A stretch of 48,029 nucleotides of DNA from Janthinobacterium sp. (GCF_009923995.1 NZ_RFSK01000047.1:1-48029), one strand, 5' to 3'; positions 34,302 to 45,198 are shown, counted from the first letter of the stretch. Notes: generated by a model not told the origin, from the letters alone. Numbers and translations are program-made.

Positions 34302-34336
34302 AAAAAGCGCTGGAGAGTGATCTCCAGCGCTTTTTT
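34302..34336. terminator. Strong bidirectional terminator between convergent genes
   Basis: AAAAAGCGCTGGAGA (34302-34316) pairs perfectly with TCTCCAGCGCTTTTT (34321-34335) across a GTGA loop. T runs on both strands allow termination of both the glycine-zipper and the acyl-CoA dehydrogenase transcripts. Confidence 0.92.
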
Positions 34337-34363
34337 GCATGCAGCCGGCGGGCGTCAACGGCT

Positions 34364-34427
34364 GGGGTCAGACCCTCAATGTGGCCAGCGTCAAGCTCGG
34401 CGCTGGCGGGTGTGGGGGTCTGACCCC
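34364..34427. repeat. REP-like element with nested hairpin
   Basis: The outer arms are GGGGTCAGACCC (34364-34375) and GGGTCTGACCCC (34416-34427). Inside, GCCAGCG and CGCTGGC form a second stem. It ends two bases before the stop codon of the acyl-CoA dehydrogenase gene. Confidence 0.7.
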
Positions 34428-34429
34428 GG

Positions 34430-36220
34430 TTAAAACTGCTCTTCCGACAAGGCCATCACGCCGGCGCTGCCGTCGATGATGGTGGCGCGCAAGCCGGGCG
34501 CCTGCGACAGGATGTGGTCGGCAAAGAAGCGGGCCGTGGCGATCTTCGCCTTGTAGAACGAAGCGTCGCCGCTGCCCTCGCCCAGCTTCTGCTGCGCCGC
34601 CACGGCCGCGCGCGCCATTTGCCAGCCGCCCAGCACGATGCCGGCCAGCTTCAGATAGGGCACGCTGCCCGCGAAGACGGCCTTGATGTCCGACTTCATG
34701 TTCGCCACCACATATTCCACCACGGCTTCCAGCGCGGCGCTGCCTTCGGCCAGGTGGCGCTGCATGGCCAGGAAGTCGGCGCCGGACAGCTCGCCCAGCT
34801 GGGCTTCCGTGGCGCGCACCTGGGCGATGATGGCTTTCGCCACGGCGCCGCCGTCGCGCACCGTCTTGCGGCCCACGAGGTCGTTGGCCTGGATGGCCGT
34901 CGTGCCTTCGTAGATCGTCAGGATCTTGGCATCGCGATAATGCTGGGCCGCACCTGTTTCCTCAATGAAACCCATGCCGCCATGCACTTGCACGCCGTCG
35001 CGCGTGACGTCCTGCGACATTTCCGTCGACCAGCCCTTGATCACCGGCACCAGGTATTCATACGTGGCCAGGCTTTCCGCGCGCACGTCCGCATCCGGAT
35101 GGTGGTGCGCCACGTCGCTGATGGCCGCGCCCACGTAGGCCAGCGCGCGCGCCGCCTCCGTCTGCGAGCGCATGGACATCAGCATGCGGCGCACGTCCGG
35201 GTGGTGGATGATGGAGACGGGGCCTGGCGAGCCCGCCAGGTCGCGCGACTGCACGCGGTCCTTGGCGAACGCCACGGCTTGCTGGTAGGCGCGCTCGGCC
35301 AGGCCGATGCCCTGCAGGCCGACGCCGAAGCGGGCCGCGTTCATCATGATGAACATATATTCCAGGCCCCGGTTTTCCTCGCCCACCAGGGTGCCGATGG
35401 CGCCGCCGTGGTCGCCGAACTGCAATACCGCCGTCGGGCTGGCCTTGATGCCCAGCTTGTGTTCGATGGACACGCAGTGGGCGTCGTTGCGCGCGCCCAG
35501 GCTGCCGTCCGCGTTGACGAGGAATTTCGGCACGATGAACAGCGAAATGCCTTTCACGCCGGCGGGCGCGTCCGGCGTGCGGGCCAGCACGAGGTGGACG
35601 ATGTTTTCCGCCATGTCGTGCTCGCCATACGTGATGAAAATCTTCGTGCCGAAGACTTTATACGTGCCATCGCCCTGCGGCACGGCGCGCGTGCGCACGG
35701 CGGCCAGGTCGGAGCCGGCCTGCGGCTCCGTCAGGTTCATCGTGCCCGTCCACTTGCCCGACACCAGGTTTTCCAGGTAGGTGGCCTTCTGTTCGTCGCT
35801 GCCGGCCGTCAGCAGCGCTTCGATGGCGCCATCGGACAACAGGGCGACCAGAGCGAAGGAGATGCTGGCCGAGTTGAGCATTTCGATACACGGCGTGGCC
35901 AGGAGCTTGGGCAAGCCCTGGCCGCCGAACTCCGTCGGATGCTGCACGCCCTGCCAGCCCGCTTCGCCATACGCCTTGAACGCTTCCTTGAAGCCTTTCG
36001 AGGTGGTCACTTCCCCGTCGTGCCAGAAGCTCGGCTCCTTGTCGCTGGGGCCGTTCAAGGGGGCCACCACGCCGCCGCAGAACTTGGCATTCTCTTCCAG
36101 CACGGCTTCGGCCGTGTCGGGCGTGGCGTCTTCGCAGCCGGGCAAGGTATGGATTTCGGCCAGGCCGGCCAGTTCGTTCATGACGAACAACATGTCTTTC
36201 AGCGGGGCTTGATAGCTCAT
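34430..36220 (-). CDS. Acyl-CoA dehydrogenase with C-terminal extension
   Basis: The 596-residue flavoenzyme is of the larger acyl-CoA dehydrogenase type. N-terminal to middle motifs include WTGTMNLTEPQAGSDLAAVR and KIFITYGEHDMAENIVHLVLA; further on are RFGVGLQGIGLAERAYQQAV and the substrate-base region VHGGMGFIEETGAAQHYRDA followed by ILTIYEGTTAIQANDLVGRK. About 120 extra residues after the core match the C-terminal domain of FadE-like enzymes of beta- and gammaproteobacteria. It oxidises acyl-CoA and passes electrons to ETF, whose genes lie upstream on the same strand. The start has a GGAG site seven bases away, just behind a terminator-like hairpin. Confidence 0.93.
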   Translation of the reverse strand: MSYQAPLKDMLFVMNELAGLAEIHTLPGCEDATPDTAEAVLEENAKFCGGVVAPLNGPSDKEPSFWHDGEVTTSKGFKEAFKAYGEAGWQGVQHPTEFGGQGLPKLLATPCIEMLNSASISFALVALLSDGAIEALLTAGSDEQKATYLENLVSGKWTGTMNLTEPQAGSDLAAVRTRAVPQGDGTYKVFGTKIFITYGEHDMAENIVHLVLARTPDAPAGVKGISLFIVPKFLVNADGSLGARNDAHCVSIEHKLGIKASPTAVLQFGDHGGAIGTLVGEENRGLEYMFIMMNAARFGVGLQGIGLAERAYQQAVAFAKDRVQSRDLAGSPGPVSIIHHPDVRRMLMSMRSQTEAARALAYVGAAISDVAHHHPDADVRAESLATYEYLVPVIKGWSTEMSQDVTRDGVQVHGGMGFIEETGAAQHYRDAKILTIYEGTTAIQANDLVGRKTVRDGGAVAKAIIAQVRATEAQLGELSGADFLAMQRHLAEGSAALEAVVEYVVANMKSDIKAVFAGSVPYLKLAGIVLGGWQMARAAVAAQQKLGEGSGDASFYKAKIATARFFADHILSQAPGLRATIIDGSAGVMALSEEQF

Positions 36221-36375
36221 CTATTTCTCCAAGAAAAAAGCCACGCGCGGCTCGCCGTGTGGGGCGGGCCGGCGTGGCTTTGTAGTAAGAGCGTATCCCG
36301 GTAGAGGAATTCATCAGCAGCAGACAGCCCCTCGAAAGCGGGGACGGCGTTGCTCGTCGTAGCATGGATATCCAT
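36217..36375 (-). CDS. 52-codon upstream ORF coupled to the acyl-CoA dehydrogenase gene
   Basis: The ORF starts MDIHATTSNAVPAFEGLSAA after a strong GGAGG site five bases upstream, runs through the hairpin at 36233-36280, and its TGA overlaps the ATG of the acyl-CoA dehydrogenase gene (ATGA). It could be a leader peptide that controls the hairpin or couples translation. The start lies at the centre of a large palindrome, and the opposite arm also reads MDIHA. No homologue is recognised, so it might be an accident of the palindrome. Confidence 0.4.
   Translation of the reverse strand: MDIHATTSNAVPAFEGLSAADEFLYRDTLLLQSHAGPPHTASRAWLFSWRNR
36233..36280 (-). terminator. Terminator-like or attenuator hairpin directly before the acyl-CoA dehydrogenase start
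   Basis: On the minus strand AAGCCACGC pairs with GCGTGGCTT over a 25-base GC-rich loop and is followed by a run of T, then by the GGAG site of the acyl-CoA dehydrogenase gene only a few bases later. As a plain terminator of etfBA it would leave no room for a promoter, so attenuation is possible. Confidence 0.65.
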
Positions 36376-36448
36376 GCGTCCTCCTCGCGCCTTGTCCGCA
36401 CTTCCGATGAACAATCTGCTGCAGACGCTCCCTACCGGAATACGCTCT
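36288..36448. repeat. 161-bp imperfect palindrome with 17-bp terminal inverted repeats
   Basis: AGAGCGTATCCCGGTAG (36288-36304) is repeated inverted at 36432-36448 with one mismatch, and similarity extends outward (TTTGTAGTA and TTTTGTGT). The exact palindrome GCATGGATATCCATGC (36362-36377) sits at the centre. The arms between also align, for example CAGCAGCAGA against CTGCAGCAGA. It fills most of the etfA-acyl-CoA dehydrogenase gap. Confidence 0.8.
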
Positions 36449-36472
36449 ACACAAAACCGGATCGGGCGAGAC

Positions 36473-37405
36473 TTAGCCCAGTTCTTTGACCAGTTGCGGC
36501 ACGATCTCGAACAGATCGCCCACGATGCCGTAGTCGGCCACGGCAAAGATCGGCGCTTCCGGATCCTTGTTGATGGCGACGATGGTCTTCGAATCCTTCA
36601 TGCCGGCCAGATGCTGGATCGCGCCCGAGATGCCGACGGCGATGTACAGCGATGGCGCGACGATCTTGCCCGTCTGGCCCACTTGCCAGTCGTTCGGCAC
36701 GAAACCGGCGTCGACGGCGGCGCGCGAGGCACCCATGGCGGCGCCCAGCTTGTCGGCCAGCGGTTCCAGGATGTGGAAGTTCTCGGCCGAACCCATGCCA
36801 CGGCCGCCCGACACGATGATTTTCGCGGCGGTCAGTTCAGGACGGTCCGACTTGGCCAGTTCGCGGCCCACGAAGGCCGATTTGCCTGCGTCGGCGACGG
36901 CAGCGACGGTTTCCGTGGCAGCCGAACCGCCGGTGGCGGCAGCCGCGTCAAAGCCCGTGGTGCGCACGGTGATGACCTTGACCTTGTCGCCAGATTGCAC
37001 GGTGGCAATGGCGTTACCGGCGTAGATCGGGCGCTCGAAGGTGTCAGGGGAATCGACCTTGGTGATTTCCGAGATTTGCGCCACGTCCAGCTTGGCGGCC
37101 ACGCGCGGCAGGATGTTCTTGCCGTAGGCGGTAGCTGGCGCCAGGATGTGGCTGTAGTTGCCGGCGATGGCCAGCACTTGCTCGGCCACGTTTTCGGCCA
37201 GGCCGTCGGCGAAGTATGGCGCGTCGGCCACGATGACTTTCGTCACGCCGGCGATCTGCGCGGCGGCAGCGGCGGCGGCCGCGGCGTTCGAACCTGCAAC
37301 CAGTACGTGCACGTCGCCGCCGCACTGGGCGGCCGCGGTCACGGTGTGGTGGGTGCTGCCCTTTAAGGTAGCGTTGTCGTGTTCAGCAATAACTAATGCG
37401 ACCAT
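36473..37405 (-). CDS. etfA: Electron transfer flavoprotein alpha subunit
   Basis: The 310-residue protein starts [18 protein letters not shown]. The C-terminal FAD domain shows [40 protein letters not shown] and [20 protein letters not shown], all typical of EtfA. With EtfB it takes electrons from acyl-CoA dehydrogenases and passes them to ETF-quinone oxidoreductase. It follows etfB in the usual order, separated by 81 bases that contain a REP-like element. Confidence 0.97.
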   Translation of the reverse strand: MVALVIAEHDNATLKGSTHHTVTAAAQCGGDVHVLVAGSNAAAAAAAAAQIAGVTKVIVADAPYFADGLAENVAEQVLAIAGNYSHILAPATAYGKNILPRVAAKLDVAQISEITKVDSPDTFERPIYAGNAIATVQSGDKVKVITVRTTGFDAAAATGGSAATETVAAVADAGKSAFVGRELAKSDRPELTAAKIIVSGGRGMGSAENFHILEPLADKLGAAMGASRAAVDAGFVPNDWQVGQTGKIVAPSLYIAVGISGAIQHLAGMKDSKTIVAINKDPEAPIFAVADYGIVGDLFEIVPQLVKELG

Positions 37406-37432
37406 GATTATTCCTAATAGTTAGCAAATGCC

Positions 37433-37459
37433 GGGGTCAGACCCGACGGGTCTGACCCC
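37433..37459. repeat. REP-like perfect hairpin between etfB and etfA
   Basis: GGGGTCAGACCC (37433-37444) and GGGTCTGACCCC (37448-37459) are perfect inverted arms with a three-base loop. It lies inside the etfBA operon, without a T tract, and is the simplest of the four related elements in the window. Confidence 0.8.
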
Positions 37460-37486
37460 AGATTTTATGTTTTGGCGGCAAACCGC

Positions 37487-38236
37487 TCAGATAACCTTGG
37501 CTTCGGTACGCAGCTTGGCGACCAGGGTGGCCACGTCTGCTACCTTGATGCCGGCCGAGCGCTTGGCTGGCTCGACCACTTTCAGGGTCTTCAGGCGTGG
37601 CGCGACGTCGACGCCCAGGTCTTCCGGCTTGACGGTTTCCAGCGGCTTTTTCTTTGCCTTCATGATGTTCGGCAAGGTCACATAGCGTGGCTCGTTCAGG
37701 CGCAAATCGGTGGTGATGATCGCTGGCAAGGTCAATGCCAGGGTTTCCAGGCCGCCGTCGACCTCGCGGGTGACGGTGACTTTGCCGTCTTCCAGCACGA
37801 CTTTCGAGGCGAACGTGGCTTGCGGCCAACCCAGCAGGGCTGCCAGCATCTGGCCGGTCTGGTTGCTGTCGTCATCGATGGCTTGCTTGCCCAGGATGAT
37901 CAGTTGCGGCTGCTCTTTCTCGGCCAGGGACTTCACCAGCTTGGCCACGGCCAGCGGTTCCAGTTCGGTCGTCGTTTCCACCAGGATGCCGCGGTCGGCG
38001 CCGATGGCCATGGCCGTGCGCAGGGTTTCCTGGCACTGCGTCACGCCGCAGGAGATGGCAACCACTTCAGTGACCTTGCCGGCTTCTTTCAGGCGCATCG
38101 CTTCTTCCAGCGCGATTTCATCGAAAGGGTTCATCGACATTTTGACGTTGGCGGTATCGACGCCAGTGCCGTCACTCTTGACGCGGACTTTGACGTTATA
38201 GTCGACCACGCGTTTGACGGGTACCAAGACTTTCAT
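37487..38236 (-). CDS. etfB: Electron transfer flavoprotein beta subunit
   Basis: The 249-residue protein starts [20 protein letters not shown] and contains [40 protein letters not shown] and [20 protein letters not shown], the ETF-beta signature region. It binds AMP and pairs with EtfA. It is the first gene of the etfBA unit. Upstream lies the palindrome GCACGATCGTGC and a TATAAT-like box. Confidence 0.97.
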   Translation of the reverse strand: MKVLVPVKRVVDYNVKVRVKSDGTGVDTANVKMSMNPFDEIALEEAMRLKEAGKVTEVVAISCGVTQCQETLRTAMAIGADRGILVETTTELEPLAVAKLVKSLAEKEQPQLIILGKQAIDDDSNQTGQMLAALLGWPQATFASKVVLEDGKVTVTREVDGGLETLALTLPAIITTDLRLNEPRYVTLPNIMKAKKKPLETVKPEDLGVDVAPRLKTLKVVEPAKRSAGIKVADVATLVAKLRTEAKVI

Positions 38237-38292
38237 AGCTATGCCTTTGGGAAATTATAAAAATGACGGATCAAGTGCTGATTGTGTGTTTG

Positions 38293-38340
38293 ATTATAAG
38301 AGAAATTTGAATCCTGAACCGAATTTAAGCACGATCGTGC
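38293..38340 (-). promoter_or_regulatory. etfBA promoter region with operator-like palindrome
   Basis: A TATAAT box (complement at 38293-38298) lies about 55 bases before etfB. Upstream, GCACGATCGTGC (38329-38340) is a perfect 12-base palindrome. Its place near the -35 region and the link to fatty-acid oxidation suggest a TetR-type regulator (FadP/PsrA-like), but the regulator itself is not in the window. Confidence 0.55.
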
Positions 38341-38480
38341 GATTTTTTGTTAGAGCAATCCATCTAAACTGCCAGGCTGCGAGGATTTCAGGGGAGTGTG
38401 CCGCTACGCTGCAGGGCAGCAAAAGCTGCGGGCGCGGGCGGAAAAACCAGGCCGCGCCACGGCGGCCCAGGCTGGCAGAA

Positions 38481-38741
38481 TTACTTGCGCTGCATCAGGA
38501 AGACGAACTCGGTGCCCGTCTGCACGTGCGACAGCAGGGCATTGCCCGTTTGCTTGGCGAAAGCCTGGAAGTCGCGCACGGAACCGGGATCGGTTGCCAT
38601 GATGCGCAGCACTTCGCCGCTTTGCAGCTCTGACAAAGCCTTTTTCGCCTTCAGAATCGGCAAGGGGCAATTCAAGCCCCGCGCGTCGAGTTCTTTGTGA
38701 AATTCCATAATCTCGGTATCAAGTAGTGTGTCGCTCATCAT
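38481..38741 (-). CDS. TusA/SirA-family sulfur carrier protein
   Basis: The ATG at 38741 has GGTGGGA five bases upstream (86 residues). The hallmark LDARGLNCPLPILKAKKALS carries the CPxP motif with the sulfur-accepting Cys at residue 25. GEVLRIMATDPGSVRDFQAF is also typical. Such proteins carry persulfide sulfur for tRNA thiolation or other sulfur transfer. It is unclear whether this is the tRNA-modification TusA or a paralogue. It lies between etfB and alaS as a single gene. Confidence 0.9.
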   Translation of the reverse strand: MMSDTLLDTEIMEFHKELDARGLNCPLPILKAKKALSELQSGEVLRIMATDPGSVRDFQAFAKQTGNALLSHVQTGTEFVFLMQRK

Positions 38742-38864
38742 CAATATCCCACCATTTTTGTTGTACTGATTTTCGACATACTACTCTAAATCAGGGGCAT
38801 TGACGCGCTGCACCAAAATAGTTCATCGGCTGTTGTGGTGTCACAACGGGATTCAAAAAGAAAT

Positions 38865-38898
38865 AACGGCCCGCAAACAGGGTCTGCGGGCCGTTTTC
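38865..38898. terminator. Terminator after alaS
   Basis: AACGGCCCGCA and TGCGGGCCGTT form an 11-base stem with a nine-base loop. On the minus strand it is followed by TATTTCTTTTTG. It lies about 45 bases after the alaS stop. Confidence 0.8.
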
Positions 38899-38943
38899 AA
38901 GAGGCTGTGGGGCGAAAACCCCGCATGCCTGCTAGCTTACGCC

Positions 38944-41556
<2,613 letters not shown>

Positions 41557-41664
41557 GTTTTTTTGGCAAAGAGTGGCGGCAGCTTTAAAGGAAAGATTAT
41601 ACGTGATATGGCTACGGGAATTGGCGCCGGGCAGGGAGCATTGTTGCAAGCCTGCCCACCCCGT

Positions 41665-42123
41665 TCAGGCCGGGTCGTGGTGGCTGGCGCAGGCGTGCGG
41701 TGCCGGCCCGGCCTTGGCCGCAGCGGAAGCCGCACTGGCGCCGGCAGCCGCATTGCAGTCGGCGCAGCGGCCGTACAGGGTCAGTTCGTGGCGCTCGACG
41801 ACGAAACCCTGCGGCGCCATGCGCTTCAAGTCGCCCGGGCAATCATGCACGTCGAACACGCGCTGGCACGTCGTGCACTGGAAATGGTGGTGGTGGTGAT
41901 TGGCGGCCGTGTTCGACTCGTAACGCGGGTTTTCGCCCGGCAAAGTGACCACGTGCACCTTTTCTTCCTGCACCAGCGATTTCAGGTTGCGGTAGACGGT
42001 GGCGATGCCCAGTTGCGTCACCTGCAAGCTGGCCTGTTCGAGGATTTCCTGCGCCGACAGGGGGCGCTGGGCCGACTCGATGGCGGCTTGAATGGCGGTT
42101 TTTTGACGTGTTGTGCGTTCCAT
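41665..42123 (-). CDS. Fur-family regulator, Zur-like
   Basis: I start at MERTTRQKTAIQAAIESAQR (152 residues); a longer frame would cover the divergent promoter. The winged helix is followed by the hinge HHHHH (76-80) and zinc-site pairs Cys83/Cys86 and Cys120/Cys123. The C-terminus is Ala-rich and ends in a Cys/His-rich tail (HACASHH) that may add metal binding. The divergent neighbour is a His-rich TonB receptor of ZnuD type, and a Zur/Fur-like palindrome lies between them, so zinc rather than iron control is likely. Ferric or peroxide regulators are the alternatives. Confidence 0.85.
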   Translation of the reverse strand: MERTTRQKTAIQAAIESAQRPLSAQEILEQASLQVTQLGIATVYRNLKSLVQEEKVHVVTLPGENPRYESNTAANHHHHHFQCTTCQRVFDVHDCPGDLKRMAPQGFVVERHELTLYGRCADCNAAAGASAASAAAKAGPAPHACASHHDPA

Positions 42124-42179
42124 AGCCGACAGAATACACCATCGCCTTCTTCCACCGCCCGGAAAAACTGTCACACAGT

Positions 42180-42199
42180 AATGATAATGGGTTATCATT
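42180..42199. promoter_or_regulatory. Zur/Fur-type operator between divergent genes
   Basis: AATGATAA (42180-42187) and TTATCATT (42192-42199) are perfect inverted arms around TGGG, followed by a further ATCAT. The box lies 57 bases before the regulator start on one side and 83 bases before the receptor start on the other, so it can control both. Confidence 0.75.
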
Positions 42200-42281
42200 A
42201 TCATCTTCTGGCAGCCACCCCACCCGGCAATGGCCTGCCCCAGCCCCGCAAACACCGATAGCGAATAAGGAATTTCTGCCC

Positions 42282-44339
42282 ATGTCCGTCCGTCCTCAAC
42301 AACCGACTCCCCTCGCGCTGGCCATCATGCTGGCCTTCGCCGCCCCCGCCAGCGCGCTGGCGCAGCAGGCGGCAACCATGCCCGCCGTCACCGTGTCCGC
42401 CAGTGCCCTGGCCCTGGGCAGCGACGAGATGAGCACGCCCGTCACCGTCCTGGAAGGCGAGGAACTGGTGCGCGCCCGCGAGGCGACCCTGGGTGAAACC
42501 CTGGCCGGCCAGCCCGGCATCACGTCCAGCCACTTTGGCGCCGGCGCCAGCCGCCCCATCATCCGCGGCATGGATGGTCCCCGCGTCAAGGTGTTGTCCG
42601 ATGGCGCCGAGGTGCAGGATGCCTCGACCATCAGCCCCGACCATGCCGTCGCGGCCGAACCGATGCTGTCGGAACAGATCGAAGTGCTGCGCGGCCCGTC
42701 CGCGCTGGCGTATGGCGGCGGCGCCGTAGGCGGTGTCGTCAACGTCATCGACAAGAAAATCCCCACCCGCGTGCCGGCCAAGGGTTTTGAAGGCAGCGCG
42801 GAAGTGCGCGCCAACTCGGCCGCGCGCGAAAAGGCGGGCGCCTTTGAAGTGACTGGCGGCTCGGGCAACATCGCCTTCCACGCGGAAGGCGTCAAGCGCG
42901 ATGCGAAGGAATACAAGGTCGGCAGCGGCTGGGAAGGCGGCTCGACCGTCGCCGGCAGCTACAACAAGACGGACACGGGCAGCGTGGGCGTGTCGTGGGT
43001 GGGACAGCGCGGCTTCCTGGGCCTGGCCTTCACGAGCCAGCATGCGGAATACGGCTTGCCTGGCCACAACCATGAATTCGAAAGCTGCCACCCGCACGGC
43101 ACGCACCTGCATTGCGGCGGCCACGAAGGCCACGACCATGGCGGTGAAGACAAACACGATCACGACCACGAAGACGGCGCCGTGCCCTACGTGAAACTGA
43201 AAAGCGAGCGCTGGGACGTGCGCGGCGAATTGCGCGATCCCGTGCCCGGCTTCGCCAAGCTGCGCCTGCGCGCCTCGTTCACCGACTACAAGCACGATGA
43301 AATCGAAGGCACGACTATCGCCACCACGTTCAAGAACAAGGGCCATGACGCGCGCCTGGAAATGGAACACCATCCCGTCTTCGGCTGGCGCGGCGTCGTC
43401 GGCCTGCAGACGTCGAAGCGCGATTTCTCCGCCCTGGGCGAAGAAGCGTACGTAGCGCCGACGGTCACGAAGAAACACGCCGCCTTCCTGGTGGAAGAGT
43501 ACAAGCTGGACCAATGGCGTTTCGAAGCGGGCTTGCGCCACGAATGGCAGGACATCACGGTCGACAGCGCCACCTTGCAGGACCGCAGTGCCAAGGGCAC
43601 GTCGATCTCCTTGGGCGCCGTGTGGAAATTCGCGCCCCAGTACTCGCTCGGCTCGACCATTTCGCGCACCCACCGCCTGCCCAGCGCCGAGGAACTGTAT
43701 GCGCACGGCGTGCACATGGCCACGGCCACCTATGAACTGGGCAATGAAAACCTGGGCAAGGAAACGTCGAACAATATCGACTTGACCTTGCGCAAATATG
43801 CGGGCGCCACGACCTTCTCGGCCAGCGCCTACCGCAACAAGGTGGACAACTACATCTTCGGCTCCACCCTGGACAGCCATGAGGGCTTCCAGCTGATCCA
43901 GTACGCCCAGCGCGACGCCACGTTTACGGGCGTGGAAGGCCAGATCCGCCAGCAGCTGAACCCCATGTTCGGCGCCAGCGTCTTCGGCGACTACGTGCGG
44001 GCCAAGCTGGCCGACGGCGGCGGCAACTTGCCGCGCATCCCGGCCCAGCGTTTTGGCGTGAAGTTCGACGCCAACTGGCAGGCGTGGAGCGGCGTGACCG
44101 AGTTCTACCGCGTGGGCAAGCAGGATAAAGTGGCGGCGTTCGAAACGGCCACCCCGGGCTACAACATGCTCAACCTGTCGGCCAACTACGACACGCGCAT
44201 CGGCACGACGCCGGCCCAGTTCTACATCAAGGCGAACAACCTGACGAATGAACTGGCGTACAGCCATACCTCCTTCATCAAGAATGCGGCGCCGTTGACG
44301 GGGCGCAATTTGACAGTCGGCATGCGCGTGACCTTTTAA
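42282..44339 (+). CDS. znuD: TonB-dependent zinc receptor, ZnuD-like
   Basis: The 685-residue protein has a signal peptide ending SALAQ, an AAGGAAT site, a plug domain (about 35-160, with PIIRGMDGPRVKVLSDGAEV and EVLRGPSALAYGGGAVGGVV) and a beta barrel that ends LTVGMRVTF. An extracellular loop at about residues 261-297 is packed with His and acidic residues and two Cys (HNHE, HPHGTHLHCGGHEGHDH, KHDHDHED), as in the zinc receptor ZnuD of Neisseria. It should capture Zn2+ at the surface. The divergent Zur-like gene and operator fit zinc-repressed expression. Confidence 0.88.
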   Translation: MSVRPQQPTPLALAIMLAFAAPASALAQQAATMPAVTVSASALALGSDEMSTPVTVLEGEELVRAREATLGETLAGQPGITSSHFGAGASRPIIRGMDGPRVKVLSDGAEVQDASTISPDHAVAAEPMLSEQIEVLRGPSALAYGGGAVGGVVNVIDKKIPTRVPAKGFEGSAEVRANSAAREKAGAFEVTGGSGNIAFHAEGVKRDAKEYKVGSGWEGGSTVAGSYNKTDTGSVGVSWVGQRGFLGLAFTSQHAEYGLPGHNHEFESCHPHGTHLHCGGHEGHDHGGEDKHDHDHEDGAVPYVKLKSERWDVRGELRDPVPGFAKLRLRASFTDYKHDEIEGTTIATTFKNKGHDARLEMEHHPVFGWRGVVGLQTSKRDFSALGEEAYVAPTVTKKHAAFLVEEYKLDQWRFEAGLRHEWQDITVDSATLQDRSAKGTSISLGAVWKFAPQYSLGSTISRTHRLPSAEELYAHGVHMATATYELGNENLGKETSNNIDLTLRKYAGATTFSASAYRNKVDNYIFGSTLDSHEGFQLIQYAQRDATFTGVEGQIRQQLNPMFGASVFGDYVRAKLADGGGNLPRIPAQRFGVKFDANWQAWSGVTEFYRVGKQDKVAAFETATPGYNMLNLSANYDTRIGTTPAQFYIKANNLTNELAYSHTSFIKNAAPLTGRNLTVGMRVTF

Positions 44340-44362
44340 TGTTTGACTAGACGGCAACTGCC

Positions 44363-44429
44363 GGGGTCAGACCCGACCGGGGGAATTCTTTCCAATGGGG
44401 AAAATTCCACTCCCGAAGGGACTGACCCC
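44363..44429. repeat. REP-like element, imperfect and nested
   Basis: GGGGTCAGACCC (44363-44374) pairs with GGGACTGACCCC (44418-44429) with one changed pair, and an inner GGAATT/AATTCC stem is present. It lies between the convergent znuD-like and glycerophosphodiesterase genes. Confidence 0.65.
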
Positions 44430-44454
44430 AAATTTCCGCTGAGTATGCAGCGCA

Positions 44455-45198
44455 TTATTCCGTCGCCTTGATCAGATCGATCCTGTCCGTGCAAAAGCCG
44501 TCCACGCCCCAGGCCAGCAGCTCGCTGGCCCGTTCGGGGGTGTTGACGGTGTAGCAGAACAGTCCGTATCCCCCGTCCTTGATTGCCCGCGCCACGTCCG
44601 GCGTCAGCTGCGTGTGGTCGCAATGGAGCGCCAACACGCCCAGTTCCTTCGCCTGGCGTGCCCAATCGGCTGGTATCGCCTCGACCAGCCAGCCGCGCGC
44701 CAGTTCCGGTGCCGCCTGGCGCGCCGCCTGCAGCGCGTCGATGCTGAAGGAAGACAAGAGCGGCAGCAATTCCCCGTCTGCAATTTCCTTTGCGAAATAA
44801 TCGCGCGTGGCCCGCGCCACGGCCGCGCCCGTGGCCACGTCGGAACCGGGCGCCGGCTTGATCTCGATATTCATCCAGATGCGCTGCGCCTTGCAGTACG
44901 CCGCCACGGCCGCGAAAGTGGGCACGCCCTCGCCCGCGAATTCGGGGCCGAACCAGGCGCCCGCGTCCATGCCGCCCAGCTCGTCGGCAGTGTAGTCGCT
45001 GACGTGGCCGCTGCCGGCCACCGTGCGCCCCAGTTCCGGGTCGTGCACGACGACGGGCACGCCGTCGGATGCCAGCATGACGTCGAATTCCACGGCGCGA
45101 TAGCCGTAGGCCAGGCCGCAGCGCAGGGCGGCCAGGGTGTTTTCAGGCGCCAGGGTGCCGCCGCCGCGGTGCGCCAGGATGCGTGGATAAGGCCACAT
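44455..45198 (-). CDS. ugpQ: Glycerophosphodiester phosphodiesterase (UgpQ-like)
   Basis: The 247-residue protein starts MWPYPRILAHRGGGTLAPEN, the HRG...PENT metal-site signature of the GDPD family. It then shows VEFDVMLASDGVPVVVHD (Glu/Asp ligands and catalytic His) and MNIEIKP. It ends with LLAWGVDGFCTDRIDLIK, as in cytoplasmic UgpQ. It cleaves glycerophosphodiesters to glycerol-3-phosphate and alcohols. No signal peptide is seen. No glycerol-phosphate transporter is adjacent. Confidence 0.93.
   Translation of the reverse strand: MWPYPRILAHRGGGTLAPENTLAALRCGLAYGYRAVEFDVMLASDGVPVVVHDPELGRTVAGSGHVSDYTADELGGMDAGAWFGPEFAGEGVPTFAAVAAYCKAQRIWMNIEIKPAPGSDVATGAAVARATRDYFAKEIADGELLPLLSSFSIDALQAARQAAPELARGWLVEAIPADWARQAKELGVLALHCDHTQLTPDVARAIKDGGYGLFCYTVNTPERASELLAWGVDGFCTDRIDLIKATE

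Noticed and set aside
36364..36492. Plus-strand 42-codon ORF beginning MDIHASSS from the palindrome centre
   Set aside because: It has no ribosome-binding site and runs into etfA antisense; it is explained by the inverted repeat.
43060..43190. His-codon-rich stretch in the znuD-like gene as a DNA repeat
   Set aside because: The repetition comes from His/Asp/Glu codons of the metal-binding loop and is not a tandem DNA repeat.
42201..44357. 718-codon minus-strand frame opposite the znuD-like gene
   Set aside because: It covers the divergent promoter and operator, and the plus-strand protein is a full TonB receptor.
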